Below, piece by piece: positions 34,131 through 45,715 of a stretch of 64,000 nucleotides of DNA. Each line of letters opens with the position of its first letter. Position 1 is the first letter of the stretch. The DNA lies in the NCBI GenBank assembly GCA_030737835.1, contig JAUJYN010000025.1, positions 1,116,001 to 1,180,000 on the forward strand, read 5' to 3'. The notes under the pieces were generated by a model that saw nothing but the letters and a program-made list of their open reading frames with translations, was not told where the DNA came from and did not search any database. The stretch is from Acorus gramineus (taxonomy: Eukaryota > Streptophyta > Magnoliopsida > Acorales > Acoraceae). Made by a program: the position numbers and the translations under genes.

Positions 34131-35500
34131 CACTAGTAGTTGAAACATGTTTAGCGGTCCGATCTACCAGGACCTGGTGTGTAGACTCGGGAGCCACTAA
34201 TCATGTATGCAATTATTTGCAGAGGTTCCAGGAAACTAAGTGATGGAGAGATTTATCTTCACATGGGGAATGCTGCGAAAGTGGCAGCAGTTGCAGTAGG
34301 AGTCGTTTATCTACATTTCAGTAATAATAGGATTTTAATTTTAAAAGATTGTCTTTATGTACCTTCCATTAGAAGGAACTTAGTTTCTGTTTCTAGATTG
34401 GCTATGGATGGTTATTATGTTTATTTTGATAACTCCATGGTTATCAAGAATAAAAGACATTTTATCTGTTCTGGTACATTGGTGGATGATCTTTATGTTA
34501 TTAATCCTGAATCTCCTAAACTGCATGAATTGAATAACACTAACATGTTACCACTAAAGAGAAAAGAATCTTCTCAGATGAACCAAACGTATCTTTGGCA
34601 CTTACGCCTTGGTCATATTAATCTAAAAAGGATTCAAAGACTGGTTGAAGATGGACCACTGAGTTCATTGGAAGTGGAGGCACTTCCAGTCTGCGAATCT
34701 TGCTTAGAAGGAAAGATGACCAGGAGGTCGTTCTCGGCCAAGGGCAATAGAGAAGAAGGACCGTTGGAATTGGTTCACTCCGATTTGTGTGGTCCCATGA
34801 TAGTCCAGGCAAGAGGTGGTTATGAGTATTTCATCACATTTATTGATGATTACTCAAGATATGAGTACATTTACTTGCTTCGCCGAAAGTCTGACACCTT
34901 TGACAAATTCAAAGAATTTAAGGCAGAGACAGAGAAGCAGACAGGTAAATCCCTAAAGTCACTATGATCTAATCGTGGTGGTGAATACCTCTTGGGAGAG
35001 TTTAGGGAATACTTATTGGAGCATGAGATTACATCCCAGTTGACTGCACCAGGGACACCCCAGCAAAATGGTGTAGTAAAGAGAAGAAATAGCACACTTT
35101 TGGAGATGGTAAGGTCCATGATGAGTTATTCTAGTTTACTTGTTTCTTTTTGGGGACACGCATTAGAAACGGCTGCTTATCTATTGAACTTGGTTCCAAC
35201 TAAGGCAGTATCCTCTACTCCCACAGAATTGTGGACTGGACGCAAACCTAGTCTGCGGCATATTCGGATTTGGGGTAGTCAAGCACATGTGCTAAGAAAG
35301 GATCCTAGCAAGTTGGAATCAAGAACAGAAGTATGTTTCTTTGTAGGGTACCCGTGAGGAACTAAAGGTGGTCTATTTTATAGTACTAAGGACTAGAAGG
35401 TCATTGTAAGCACTAATGCCCGGTTCTTAAAAGAAGACTATATTCTAAATCACAAGCCCACGAGTAGAGTTGTTCTAGAGGAATTGAGAAAAGAGGAACA
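34131..35500 (+). pseudogene. copia protease and integrase
   Basis: The protease active-site motif is WCVDSGATNHVC near 34170. The GAG-pre-integrase zinc region (WHLRLGHIN...CESCLEGKM) is near 34590-34720. The integrase core includes HSDLCGPM, FIDDYSR and the PQQNGVVKRRN motif near 35060. Fossil. Confidence 0.85.
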
Positions 35501-36085
35501 AGCAGAAAGTTCCTCAATACCACCAACGTTTGAATCAGTTCACGGTGATACTATCAACACGTTAGGCTCAACACCAGAACAACGTATGGATTATAGCACA
35601 CTGGGTTCGCAAGTGACACCACACATTGTCACTAGCACCCCTGTAGTACCACATCATAGTGGGAGGGTTATTCAACAACCCGACAGGTATATGTTCTTGG
35701 GAGAGTCATATGATAGGTTCCTGAGGAACATAATGCTGAACCCTGTAACTACAATGAAGCACTACAAGATAAGGATGCAGAGCTTTGACAAAAGGCTATG
35801 ATGTCTGAAATAGAGTCTATGTACTCGAATTATGTCTGGGAGCTTGTGGATCCACCTGAAGGGATAAAACCCATTGGGTGCAACTGGGTCTATAAGAAGA
35901 AAAGTGGATCAGACGGAATGATTGAGACTTACAAAGCAAGGCTCGTGGCGAAGGGTTTTACTCAGAAAGAGGGAATTGATTATGAGGAAACATTTTCGCC
36001 GGTAGCCATGATGAAGTCTATCCGAATTCTCTTGTCCATTGCGGCTCATTTCGATTATGAAATTTGGCAAATGGACGTCAAGACA
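35501..36085 (+). pseudogene. copia reverse transcriptase, first part
   Basis: Begins after a Ser/Thr-rich linker. It has WVYKKKSGSDG, KARLVAKGFTQKEGIDY and the FSPVA motif, then MDVKT, where solo LTR H interrupts the domain. Confidence 0.88.
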
Positions 36086-36335
36086 TGTTATATATGTGTC
36101 ACTTTTTAGCCTTCTGGTTACCATTGGGACATTTCTGTCAGTTTTTCAACTTTTTCTTTTTTCGATCGGAACCGCTAAAATTTTGGACTTTTAGCAATCA
36201 TCCTAAGCTTCAGAACTCCGATTGAAAATCTAACTACACATTACGTGTCCTTGTGCGATTTCAAGCCACTCACGAAAATTTCATCGAATTCCGGTAACGT
36301 TTCAGAATTTGGCAATTCTGAATCGTATCCGGGTT

Positions 36336-36419
36336 TTGACCAAGCGGAAAGTCATGGGGAGACTTGACCAAGTCAAAGATGACTTTGACCAAGTCAAGTT
36401 TGACCATTGACTTGGTCAA
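36336..36419 (+). promoter_or_regulatory. W-box array in U3 (LTR H)
   Basis: At least seven TTGACY cores on both strands within 84 bp, the densest of the five arrays here. It lies about 65 bp upstream of CCCTATATG, a weak TATA-like site near 36483. Confidence 0.5.
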
Positions 36420-36959
36420 AATTTTTTGTTTGTTTGTGTGGATGGGTTGACTTAAGGTCAAAGTTCACAAAAACCCTAAATACCCTATATGTGAGTGTGT
36501 GAGTGACAAAGTGTGTGTGTGTGAGCCCAAGTGGGCGTCCCCCTTCTTCTTCTTCCCTCTTCTCTTCATTTCTCACACACAAACCTCATCTCCCCTTCCC
36601 TTGTTTCCTCCTTTTTGATCTAGTAGAAGAGGTTGAAATGGAAAGCCATTGAAGGGAAAAAGATTGGTAAGGACTTGATCTATCTTTCCATGGTGTTAGA
36701 TTTTCTTTCCCCTTTGTTTACCTCCCTTTCATGGTTTCCTTTCCCCCCTGATTTCAGCCTTGTTAGGCCTTGTGAGTGGCTTGGTGGTGGTGGTTTTGGT
36801 GGTGGCGATTCGGTGCGCGAAGGGCACCCGAGTTCCTCCCATTGTTCTTCCTCTCTTGGGTGAGTCCTTCTCCTCCCTATTTCTTGTTTTGATGCATGTT
36901 AGGGTGTGTTATTGGTTATGCATGCTAGCATGGGAGTTAGGGGGGTGTGGGAGGGCTGA

Positions 36960-37395
36960 GGAGGTGGTGGGAAGGGCTCGGGCGCGCGTGCGGGGTCATC
37001 CGCACGCGTGCGCGCGAGTCTGCGCGTAGGCAGGCGCTGGCGGGCGCAGACGGGTGCGCGCGCGTACGCGCAGACGCGTGGGCGTGCGCGGGGAGTGCTG
37101 CGCGGGGGCGCAGTGCGCGCAGTGCGAGTGGGGGTGCGCGCGGGGTGGCGCGCGGGGTGCTGCGCAGGGGCGCAATACGTGCGGGTAGACGCAGGGCTGG
37201 ACGTGCGGGCAGGGGCGCGGCAGCGCGTCTGGGCGCGCGGGCTTGGGCACGGCAGTGCGCCCGGGGCGCAGGGGCGCGTGCGTGCGTGCGCCTTCCTGCG
37301 TGCGCGTGCGGGTGGCCGTGCGTGCGGCTGCCTGTGAGTTCGGGAGGGTGTCGAGGCACTTAGACTCGCGTGCGTACGCGTGTGCTCGCGTGTGT
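36960..37395. repeat. CpG-rich alternating block (LTR H)
   Basis: GCGTGCGCG-type DNA between donor 36860 and acceptor 37496. Confidence 0.8.
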
Positions 37396-37496
37396 GCGGG
37401 CCCGTATGCATGCTTGTCCGAGTATTGGGTATTTGTAGTGTATGTCTTATGTATTTGTGCAATTTACTCACCAGTTTGAATGCCTATGTCTTGCAG

Positions 37497-37532
37497 ATCT
37501 TGATGGACAGTCACGCGACGACCCGGGATTCG
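37497..37532 (+). other. LTR micro-exon candidate (H), 36 nt
   Basis: TATGTCTTGCAG precedes and GTGAGTGG follows. Confidence 0.45.
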
Positions 37533-38734
37533 GTGAGTGGACAATCCAACCCAGTAGGGAGGCGTTCGATGCACGTAGGCGTGCATTGCCCTCCCCTGGG
37601 GCACCATAATTGCTTATTAACATGTAATAATGTAAAACCTGTGCATGTATGATGTATCCATGCCACCTTAGACTATGTATGCTAGGGATACACACCCTTA
37701 TATCATGAATAGCGGCCTATGCATGTTTAGACACCTTGCCCCGACCTTTGCATGATCCCACCTAGTTTAATTTAATTAAATCTAATGTGAACATATAGTT
37801 GCAAGCATGCCTTAGAGAATATTATAACCTTGTAGTTATAATATATGTCTCCCCGCATCTGAGTTATGCGCCCTGGAGGAATTCTGGAGAATTCATGACA
37901 TTAGTAGAGTTACAATCGGTGTCGGCGGATCCATGAGGATCGTATCCGTGTGAGTAGGCTGTCTTCTCCTTTTGGTTGGATCCGAGGTAGGTACTCCCCG
38001 GCGATAGCTGACCTGACAGAGGGCTCCCGTCCGTATGTACCTCCGATGTGTTCGGACAGTACTGGTAGTTGGAGTGGACTAGGTCGAGGCTACGAGGGTG
38101 GGAGAGGCTACCGGGTGGACCAGGGGTGGAGAGCGGTCTAGTATGCCCCAAGAGGCCCATGTCACCCCCCGGAAAGGGTGAGGGTGAGGGGGGAGGTGGG
38201 TTAGCGATGAAACAACCCGTTTGAATGTGTTGTTGCTCCCGTGTTAGGGGCTATAAATTATATAAGGTTGATATGAATTGTGATGCATGGGTTGTGCTAT
38301 TCACTGAGCGTGTGGCTCACCCCTCGCATGTATTTTTCTCCAATGATATCTGAGTCGGATCTGAAGGAGGAGCTCCCCAAGGCACATCAGCAGTAGTGGA
38401 GCAGCGTCACATTCTGCGAGTAAGAGGCCATCAGCATCCCCCCTTTGATTGTATGTATTGTATTCTGTGCTTGGGCACACGTTTGTGTATTTGGATGTCA
38501 TTGTATATATTGGCTCTCACAGGACAGTTGATTATGTATCGGGTCTGTAATTTATCTTTAAATTACAGACTCAGTTGTTTTAGCTTCCGCTATTTGTATA
38601 TATTATGTCAGCTACACTTTGGTTTGTGTTGTCATTTTCGTTGTTGTTTAGAGTATGTTATTGATCTCCTGTTTAGACTGCTGATATTATATATACTTGC
38701 CACGTCTCGGAGACGGCCGCCCTGGGGCGTGACA

Positions 38735-39950
38735 AGACAGCTTTCCTTAATGGAAGTCTCGACGAGTGCATCTATATGGTGCAACCAGACGGTTTCATAG
38801 CAAATGGTTATGAGCATATGTTGTGCAAGCTCAAGAAGTCCATTTATGGACTCAAGCAGGCATCAAGATCTTGGAACATCCGTTTTGATTAGGCAATCAA
38901 ATCTTTTGGTTCTGATCAATGCTCGGATGAGCCTTGTGTGTATAAGAAGCGCAACGGAAATGTGGTGGTGTTTCTAATACTTTATGTGGATGACATCTTA
39001 CTCATCGGAAACGATATTGGGTTATTTTCTACGATTAAAGTATGGTTATCCAGCCAATTTTATATGAAGGACTTGGGAGAAGCTAGTCACATCCTTGGGA
39101 TCAAGGTCATACGAGATCGCAGGAATAGGATGTTGGGCTTATCACAAGCTACTTATATTGACTCAGTTCTTACCAGATTTAGCATGCACGATTCCAAGAA
39201 AGGTTTTCTACCCTTCAGACATGGAATTACTCTATCTAGGAAGCAATGTCCAACTTCTCCAAAGGAGATAGAGAAGATGAAGGCAGTTCCTTATGCTTCA
39301 GCTGTAGGAAGCCTCATGTATGCAATGCTTTGTACTAGACCAGACATTTGCTTTGCAGTTGGCATAGTTAGCAGATATCAGTCTAAATTGTGGTAAATCA
39401 TATTCTCAAGTACCTGAAAAGGACTAAGGATTATATGTTGGTTTACTAGGCAGAGAATCTGACACCAGTAGGGTACACAGACTCAGACTTCATGTCAGAT
39501 AAGGATTCCAGAAAGTCAACATCAGGATATGTGTTTACTTTGGGAGGTGGAGCCATAAGTTGGAGGAGTATCAAGAAATCATCCATTGCTGACTCCACCA
39601 TGGAAGCTGAATATGTGGCGGCCTATGAGGCAACAAAGGAGGCAGTTTGGCTCAGGAACTTCCTCATGGATCTAGATGTGGTACCTATGATAGAATCACC
39701 TATTACACTTTATTGTGATAATAGCGGAGCTGTTGCAAATTCAAAGGAACCACAGACCCATAAGAAAGCAAAACACATTGAGCGTAAGTATCATTTGATA
39801 CGAGAGATAGTACAGCGAGGCGATGTCATTGTGACCAAGATTGCATCAGAAAACAACCTGGCAGACCCTTTTACAAAGAGCTTGACGGCCAAGTCATTTG
39901 ATCGTCACGTAGAAGGAATGGGAGTTAGATGTATGGCTTCATGGCTTTGA
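38735..39950 (+). pseudogene. copia reverse transcriptase end and RNase H
   Basis: Continues the domain after LTR H: KSIYGLKQASRSW, the YVDDILLIG catalytic motif near 38980, KDLGEASHILG, then RNase H with GYTDSDFMSD, STMEAEYVAA and the KHIERKYHLIRE end. Fossil. Confidence 0.88.
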
Positions 39951-39965
39951 GTCCAAGTGGGAGAT

Positions 39966-40271
39966 TGTTAGAGTAGTGTTCTAAAAGCCATGACTTATGT
40001 AATAAGCTTTATTATTAAGATGGACTTAACATTTTGATGAGGATTATTATTTGTAAATGCTTGCATTATATTGTTTGAAATATTACGCTTGTTTTAATAT
40101 AGTCCTTTAATTTACACTGTAGATAGTCTGGTGTGTAGAGTTTGGCTTACACACGGAAGATCAGATTATCGGTTCCCTGTGAATTATAAGTTGAGGTTCA
40201 CAACTTTAGATGGACTTGGATAATCCATTGGATAAAGGTTGTAGTGCAATTCATCTTACGTAGTCTATCTT
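39966..40271 (+). mobile_element. copia 3' LTR, first part (U3)
   Basis: Starts TGTTAGAGTAG right after the polypurine tract GTGGGAGAT. Solo LTR J interrupts it at 40271. Confidence 0.85.
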
Positions 40272-41204
40272 TATTGTGCCTGTGTCTTTTGGAGCACTCT
40301 GATTGAAAATTTGGGTACATAATTAATTTTTCCCTAGAAATTATGTATTCCTGATTTGGTATTTGGATTTGATTTTGTTAAAATCCAAGATGAAGAGGTT
40401 TAAATATGAGTTTACTATGAGATGTCCAGTTTTGAGTTACCTTTCGTACAGAAGTGGAATTAGGTCAACTGGATTCTTGTAGTAAAAGTTATGGGTATTT
40501 TTCCAAGTATACCCCGGGGAGGGAAATTCTGGCAGCAGCCCTGCTCTATGTTTAGCTCTAATTTCGGAATAGCTGGAGAGATTATTTGATCTTGGCATGA
40601 ACATGAAAGTTGTAGATAATCTTCTTGGCTTTCCAACGGACTTGGAATTGTGCAATTCGGAGCTATATTGAAGAAGTTATGGCTGTTCCAGTGAAGCATG
40701 TGCAGAATTTCTAGTCAAAGGGCGACTAGGTCTTTTCCATCCTTTTTAGATATTTGTGTGCAACAAATATCATCCTCTCTCTCTCTCCCTCTCACTTCCA
40801 CGCCTACTTCTTGGTTCTCCTTCTCTCTTTCAAACCCTTCCCCCCCAAGTGTTTGTTTAAATGTCTCAAAGAGAAGGAGGAGGTGAAGGAAGAAGAGAAG
40901 GTTGTGCATGTGTGGTGTTGTTGATCCTCCCCCCTCAAGCTCTCATATCTTGTCTTTCCCCCCCGTGATTTGCAGCCATGGGAGGGCTGAGGAGGGGTGA
41001 GGTGGTGGTGGTGGTTGAGGTGGTCGCGGGTGCGTCGAGGGCCCCCGAACCTCCCTCTTTCGTTCCCCCTCCAAGGTGAGCTCCTCCCCTTCTTTTCTTG
41101 GTTATTATGGCTTAAGGGGATGATAGGGAGGTCATGCATGCTAGGTAGATGGGTTAGGGTGTGTATGAGGGGTTGGGGAGGGTTAAAATGAGGTTGGGGT
41201 TGGT

Positions 41205-41745
41205 TGGGCGCGCGCTGGGCGCAGTCTGCGCGCGTGCGCGCGCAGGCGGGCGCTGGGAGGCACAGTCGGGCGCGCAGACGCGCGCGGGCGCGTGCGCGAG
41301 AGTGCGCGGATGCGCGCGGGAGTGCGCGCGGGTGCGCGTGGGTGCTGGTGCAAGTGGGAGTGCGCGCGAGTGCGCGCGGGCGCGCGCGAGCGTGCGCGCG
41401 CGGGGCAGTGCGCCTGGGCATGCGCCTGGGCGCGGGGATGGGGACCAGTGTGCGCGCGAGCTTGCGTGCGCGTGCGTGCGCGTGCTGGGGCGTGCGTGGG
41501 GTGCTGCGCGAGGGCGCGAGCTGGACTCGCGGTGCGCGCGAGCGTGCGCGTGCGCGCGGCAACGCGTCTGGGCGTGCGGGCAGGCGCGCAGCAGTGCGCC
41601 GATGGTGCTGGGGTGCGTGCGTGCGTGCGCATTCGTGAGTGCGCGTGCGGGAGGCCATGCGTGTGGCTGCCCGAGGGTTCGGGTAGGTGTCGGGGCACTC
41701 GGACTCGCGTGCGTACGTGCGTGCTCGCATGCGTGCGAGCCCGTA
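41205..41745. repeat. CpG-rich alternating block (LTR J)
   Basis: GCGTGCGCGCG-type DNA, open in several frames on both strands through composition. Confidence 0.8.
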
Positions 41746-41834
41746 TGCATGCTTGTCAGAGTATTGGGTATTTCTAATGTATTTCTATGTGGAATTGTGT
41801 TGTTTCTCACCAGTTGGATGCCCCTACCTTGCAG

Positions 41835-41873
41835 ATCTCGTCAGATGGGATCCGTGAGGTCCCGGGTCGTAAG
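41835..41873 (+). other. LTR micro-exon candidate (J), 39 nt
   Basis: CCTACCTTGCAG precedes and GTGAGTGG follows. Confidence 0.45.
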
Positions 41874-43111
41874 GTGAGTGGTTTGATTCCAATCCCCCCC
41901 TCCTCTCTAGGGATGCGCTCAACCCGCGTAGACGCGCGTCGCGCATCGATGCGCTCCCCCCCTAGCTAAAATATGTAGATACCATGCATGCATGATAAAT
42001 ATGATATATCCATGCCACCTTAGACTTTGTCTGCTAGGGATATGCACCCTTATATCATGTATAGCGGCCTATGCATGTTTAGTCACCTTGTCCCTTAATT
42101 GAAAAGCCCTGAACCTATGCATGTTCCCATTTAGTTTAATTTATTTAAATCAAGATGGGATTATGTGATTATATTGTTGTAAGCATGCCTTAGAGAATAT
42201 TATAACCTTGTTGTTATAATATATGTTTCCCCGCATCTTAGTTATGCGCCCTGGAGGAATTCTTGAGAATTCATGACATTAGAAATGTTAGGAAGCGTTG
42301 TCGACGGATCCAAGAGGATCTCATGCGTGTGAGTAGGCTGTTCTCTTCCCTTCGTCGGATCCGTGTAGGGACTCCCCGGCGTTAGACAGGCTATCCTGAC
42401 AGAGGGCTCCCATCTGTAGGTACCTCCGATGTGTCGGACAGTGCTGATCGTGGGAGTATACCAGGTAAGCTACAGAGCGGGGACGTGCTCCCGGTGGACC
42501 AAGGGTGAATAGCAGTCTAGTCAGTCCCAAAAGGCCCATGTCACCCCTAAAGGGTGAGGGTGAGGGGGGGAGTGAGGTTGGTCGCGCCGCCGCGTGACCC
42601 AGTTATCCATGGGTTTCCACCCATGTTTTCCTTGAAAGGAAATTGATTATGTATTGAACTGTAGAATGGTGATTGGTTTCCAGCCACTCACTGAGCTTGT
42701 AGCTCACCCCCTCGCATACTGTTTCTTTTCAGGGGCAGTGTTGGGCGTGGAGCTGGAGCTTTCCTGTGGCGTGGTCTTATGGGCGTGGAGCGTTCTGCCG
42801 GCGGGTGGCGAGTGCGAGGCTGTCAGCATTCCTAGAGTCATTTATGCCTTGTAAATCGTGCATGTGGCACAGGTTGTATTTTCTTTGGTCTAGACTTGGC
42901 TTTCACAGGACATTGATTGTGTATTCGGGTCTGTATTAATGTTTTTGATTTACAGACATTGTTATATATTATGCTTCCGCTTTTCAGTCAGTTATCATTA
43001 TCTTGCTTTGCCGCCTTGTGTATTGTTGTTGGTGTCCTTATTGACCTCAGGTATTGATAGCTGATATTTATTATTGCCACGTCTCGGGGACGGCCACCCT
43101 GGGGCGTGACA

Positions 43112-43624
43112 ATCGTGACTATAAAAGACCGGTTCATAGGTTTTTGGGTGATTGTGCTACTACACCTTGTGTGTATTTAATGAACCAAGTTGGGGTAAAT
43201 ATTTTTGTACTGACTAGGTCCCTGCCCTAGCCTATAAATATGTGGCTTCGTCTCTCTCTCAAACGAGAAGATTTCCGCCAAAACCCTTTAGGATCTCTGG
43301 ATCCAGAAAAGGTGAGGAAAGGAGAGAAAGAGAGCGAAGGGATTCGTGGCTGCCGTTCGAAGCAAGTAGGAGACCACACTCCACCACGAATCTAGAGCAT
43401 AGGAAGGACATACGGCAGAAGATCTGAAGGTTTCAATCTAGAGATCCATCATCGTCTATCAGATCCAATCTTCCTTTTCAACAGAACTCTGATATGAGTT
43501 CTGAAGGTAAACCCTAATTCCGCCTTGTAGGGTTTGCATGAAAAAGATTTAATAAATTTTTTTTGTTATCCGATCTATACCTCGATCGACGAATCTTGGC
43601 AGTCAGGATTAATTTTTCCCAACA
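43112..43624 (+). mobile_element. copia 3' LTR, second part
   Basis: Continues after LTR J with a TATA box (43233-43240), a CT-rich start region and a leader, ending TTTCCCAACA at 43624. The LTR totals about 0.81 kb. Confidence 0.8.
43233..43240 (+). promoter_or_regulatory. TATA box of the copia LTR
   Basis: TATAAATA, followed about 15 bp on by TCTCTCTCTC, a common plant start-region context. Confidence 0.6.
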
Positions 43625-44047
43625 AGAACGTGGGTAATCAAGGATCGACGTGGAGCATAAATGCTGGGGAAGTTTCCCTGGAAAAAAGCCCATTAAACAA
43701 TTAGTGGCAAAGTGGTTACAAAGTCAATAAAGGAACTACGTGTGGCTTGATCTCTCAGGAGTACGTAGACAGCCTATAAAGAGGTCGCGCGCTCAGCACT
43801 CTAAAGGCACAATCAAGCATGGTAATACAGTTATTCACTGAGTCAAACATAGTCATTGAGAGCCATTTGTGAGTCATTGTGTGTTATTTCCTATACAACC
43901 ATTGAAAGAGTAGAGGTAGAGGTAAAACGTTTATTTAGTTCGAGTTCATTTTCCTGAGAGATTTACAAATTTAACTGAAGGAGGAAAATATCCACCTCAG
44001 TTTGGCATCGTCTGTGGGATACTGAAACAAAAAGCCAGTGTCCGCAA

Positions 44048-45715
44048 TGTCAGATCCTAGTGACACCAATGCAAGAGGGCGACAGGAATGAAACGTTCTC
44101 CCATCCAATGCTGCCGACGGCTCACCGAAAACTCTGGCTAGTCAGGTCCAGGGCCTCAAGCGGGTAATGGAGTCCACGCAAGAAACTCTATTTACCCGTC
44201 TGCAGAGATCAATGCAGCAGATGATTGAAGCCTCGATGCAACAACTCTATACGAACATGCATTGACAACAACCAGTCCAGGAGGAAATCCGACCACCGCG
44301 TCCTATACTGCCCAACCCCTGACCATCAATGCTGAAGGTTCGGAGGGAAGTATCTCTTCCTCCAATCAAAGGCAACAATCTTGTCGACGTTCGCGCACCC
44401 CTCGAACGGGTTGACGGCCTCATGAAGAACACAGGTGCGGGAGCTCACCTCATGTAGAACACTCAGCCGGGCGGGAGGCCTCTCGGAGGCAAACGCACCA
44501 AGGGCAATCGGCCTTACGTGAAGTATCGGAAGGACGTCAGTATAACTCTCCACCCCGCCATCGAGCCAGGGGTACAGTCGCGCAGCCTCATTACGCCCTG
44601 CGCTCTGAGGTACGGCGCGTTCCGAATCACGAGATGGTGGAGCACGCAATACGGGGATTCACCTCCCCGTTTTGCGTAGAGATTCTCAGAGAATGGCTTC
44701 CCCAGAAGTTCGTTCAGCCCAAATTCAAGCTATACAATGGCACGACGGATCCCTACGATCATATCTTGGCGTTCATTCATTCGATGGCGTTGTATGAGCT
44801 CTATGATGGGCTTATGTGCCGCCTCTTCCCCTCCAGCCTGGAAGGGGTCGCGCTGACTTGGTTCCATCTCCTTCCACCTGTGATAATCAGAACTTTTGAG
44901 GAGCTTGGCACCATGTTTGCCGAGCACTTCATCTGTAGTAGACGGAGGAAAAAAGATCTCAGCGATCTCATGAAGATCCAAATGCAGTCAGGGGAGATGA
45001 TTTGATAGTTTGTCGATCGCTTCCACATCCTGAAGTTTGAAGTAGAAGACTGCAATGAGGACGCTGCAATAATGGCTTTCCAGAATGGCCTGCCATCCGG
45101 AAACGGCCTCAAGGAGTTGCTTATCAAGCGCACTCTGTCCGACTTACGTGACTTGATGGGGCGTGCTGAAAAGTATTCCAAGGTAGAAGAAGAATCCAAA
45201 ATCCTTAAGCAAGCGGTGGCTGCCCTCTGATCTTCGCCAATGGCCGCCACCTCATCACTATCAATAAAATGCCCGTAGGAGCCGCGTCAGAAGAACCAGC
45301 GGGACGAGAAGGGCAAGAAGCCTGGTGCCTCAACAAACAAGCTATGAGAAGGACGGGGGATGTTCTTCAAGATCCCTCCATCGCAGATCCTATCCAAAAT
45401 CCAAGGGGAGCCGTGGTTCCGATGGCCTGCACCTATGAGGAGTAACGAATCAAAGAGGGATCAAACTCTCCGCTCTGACTACCACAAGAGCGTGGGCCAT
45501 ACTACCGACCAATATCGTATCCTTCGGGGGTTCTTGGAGAACCAGATCCAAAGAGGACGCTTTAAAGAATATGTTCCTATCGAAAAGACCTCAGCTTCAG
45601 GTGAGCAGCATGTGACGAATATTGACCCTAATACTTCGGCGGGGTCATTGATGTCATTTTTGGAGGCGTACCGCATTTTGTCACGCCAAAAAGCACCCGT
45701 TGAGATTCGAGAAAG
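44048..45715 (+). pseudogene. gag of the Tat/Ogre element
   Basis: Begins MSDPSDTNARG. The gag core includes FKLYNGTTDPYDH, FPSSLEGVALTWFHLLPP and FEELGTMFAEHF, typical of the Tat group. A Lys/Arg-rich tail follows. Fossil. Confidence 0.8.

Larger units (their letters stand above)
36086..38734 (+). mobile_element. Solo LTR H (2649 bp)
   Basis: A complete GC-type Tekay LTR inserted in the copia reverse transcriptase. The duplication AGACA is perfect (36081-36085, 38735-38739). Sense order: W-box array, promoter region, ATTTCAG acceptor (AG 36756-36757), exon of 102 nt, donor 36860, GC-rich block (about 36960-37395), micro-exon, AT hairpin, double GAATTC box (about 37880-37895), and the end GGGGCGTGACA. 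Confidence 0.95.
40272..43111 (+). mobile_element. Solo LTR J (2840 bp)
   Basis: A complete GC-type Tekay LTR in the copia 3' LTR. The flanks ATCTT (40267-40271) and ATCGT (43112-43116) form a duplication with one difference. It has an acceptor TTTGCAG (AG 40974-40975), a 100-nt exon, donor 41076, GC-rich block (about 41205-41745), micro-exon, AT hairpin (about 42198-42225), double GAATTC box (about 42256-42271), acceptor CTTTTCAG (42731-42732), and the end GGGGCGTGAC-A. Confidence 0.9.
32961..43624 (+). mobile_element. Ty1/copia element with two nested solo LTRs
   Basis: A plus-strand copia element. Without the two inserted LTRs it is about 5.2 kb. Parts: leader (32961-33311), gag, protease, integrase, reverse transcriptase, RNase H (to 39950), polypurine tract AAGTGGGAGATTG (to about 39965) and 3' LTR (39966-40271 plus 43117-43624). 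No 5' LTR is visible; the left side meets LTR tail G. The order integrase before reverse transcriptase shows copia. The clade is not resolved. It sits in the LTR of the Tat element (right flank AGAAC). Broken in several places. Confidence 0.88.
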
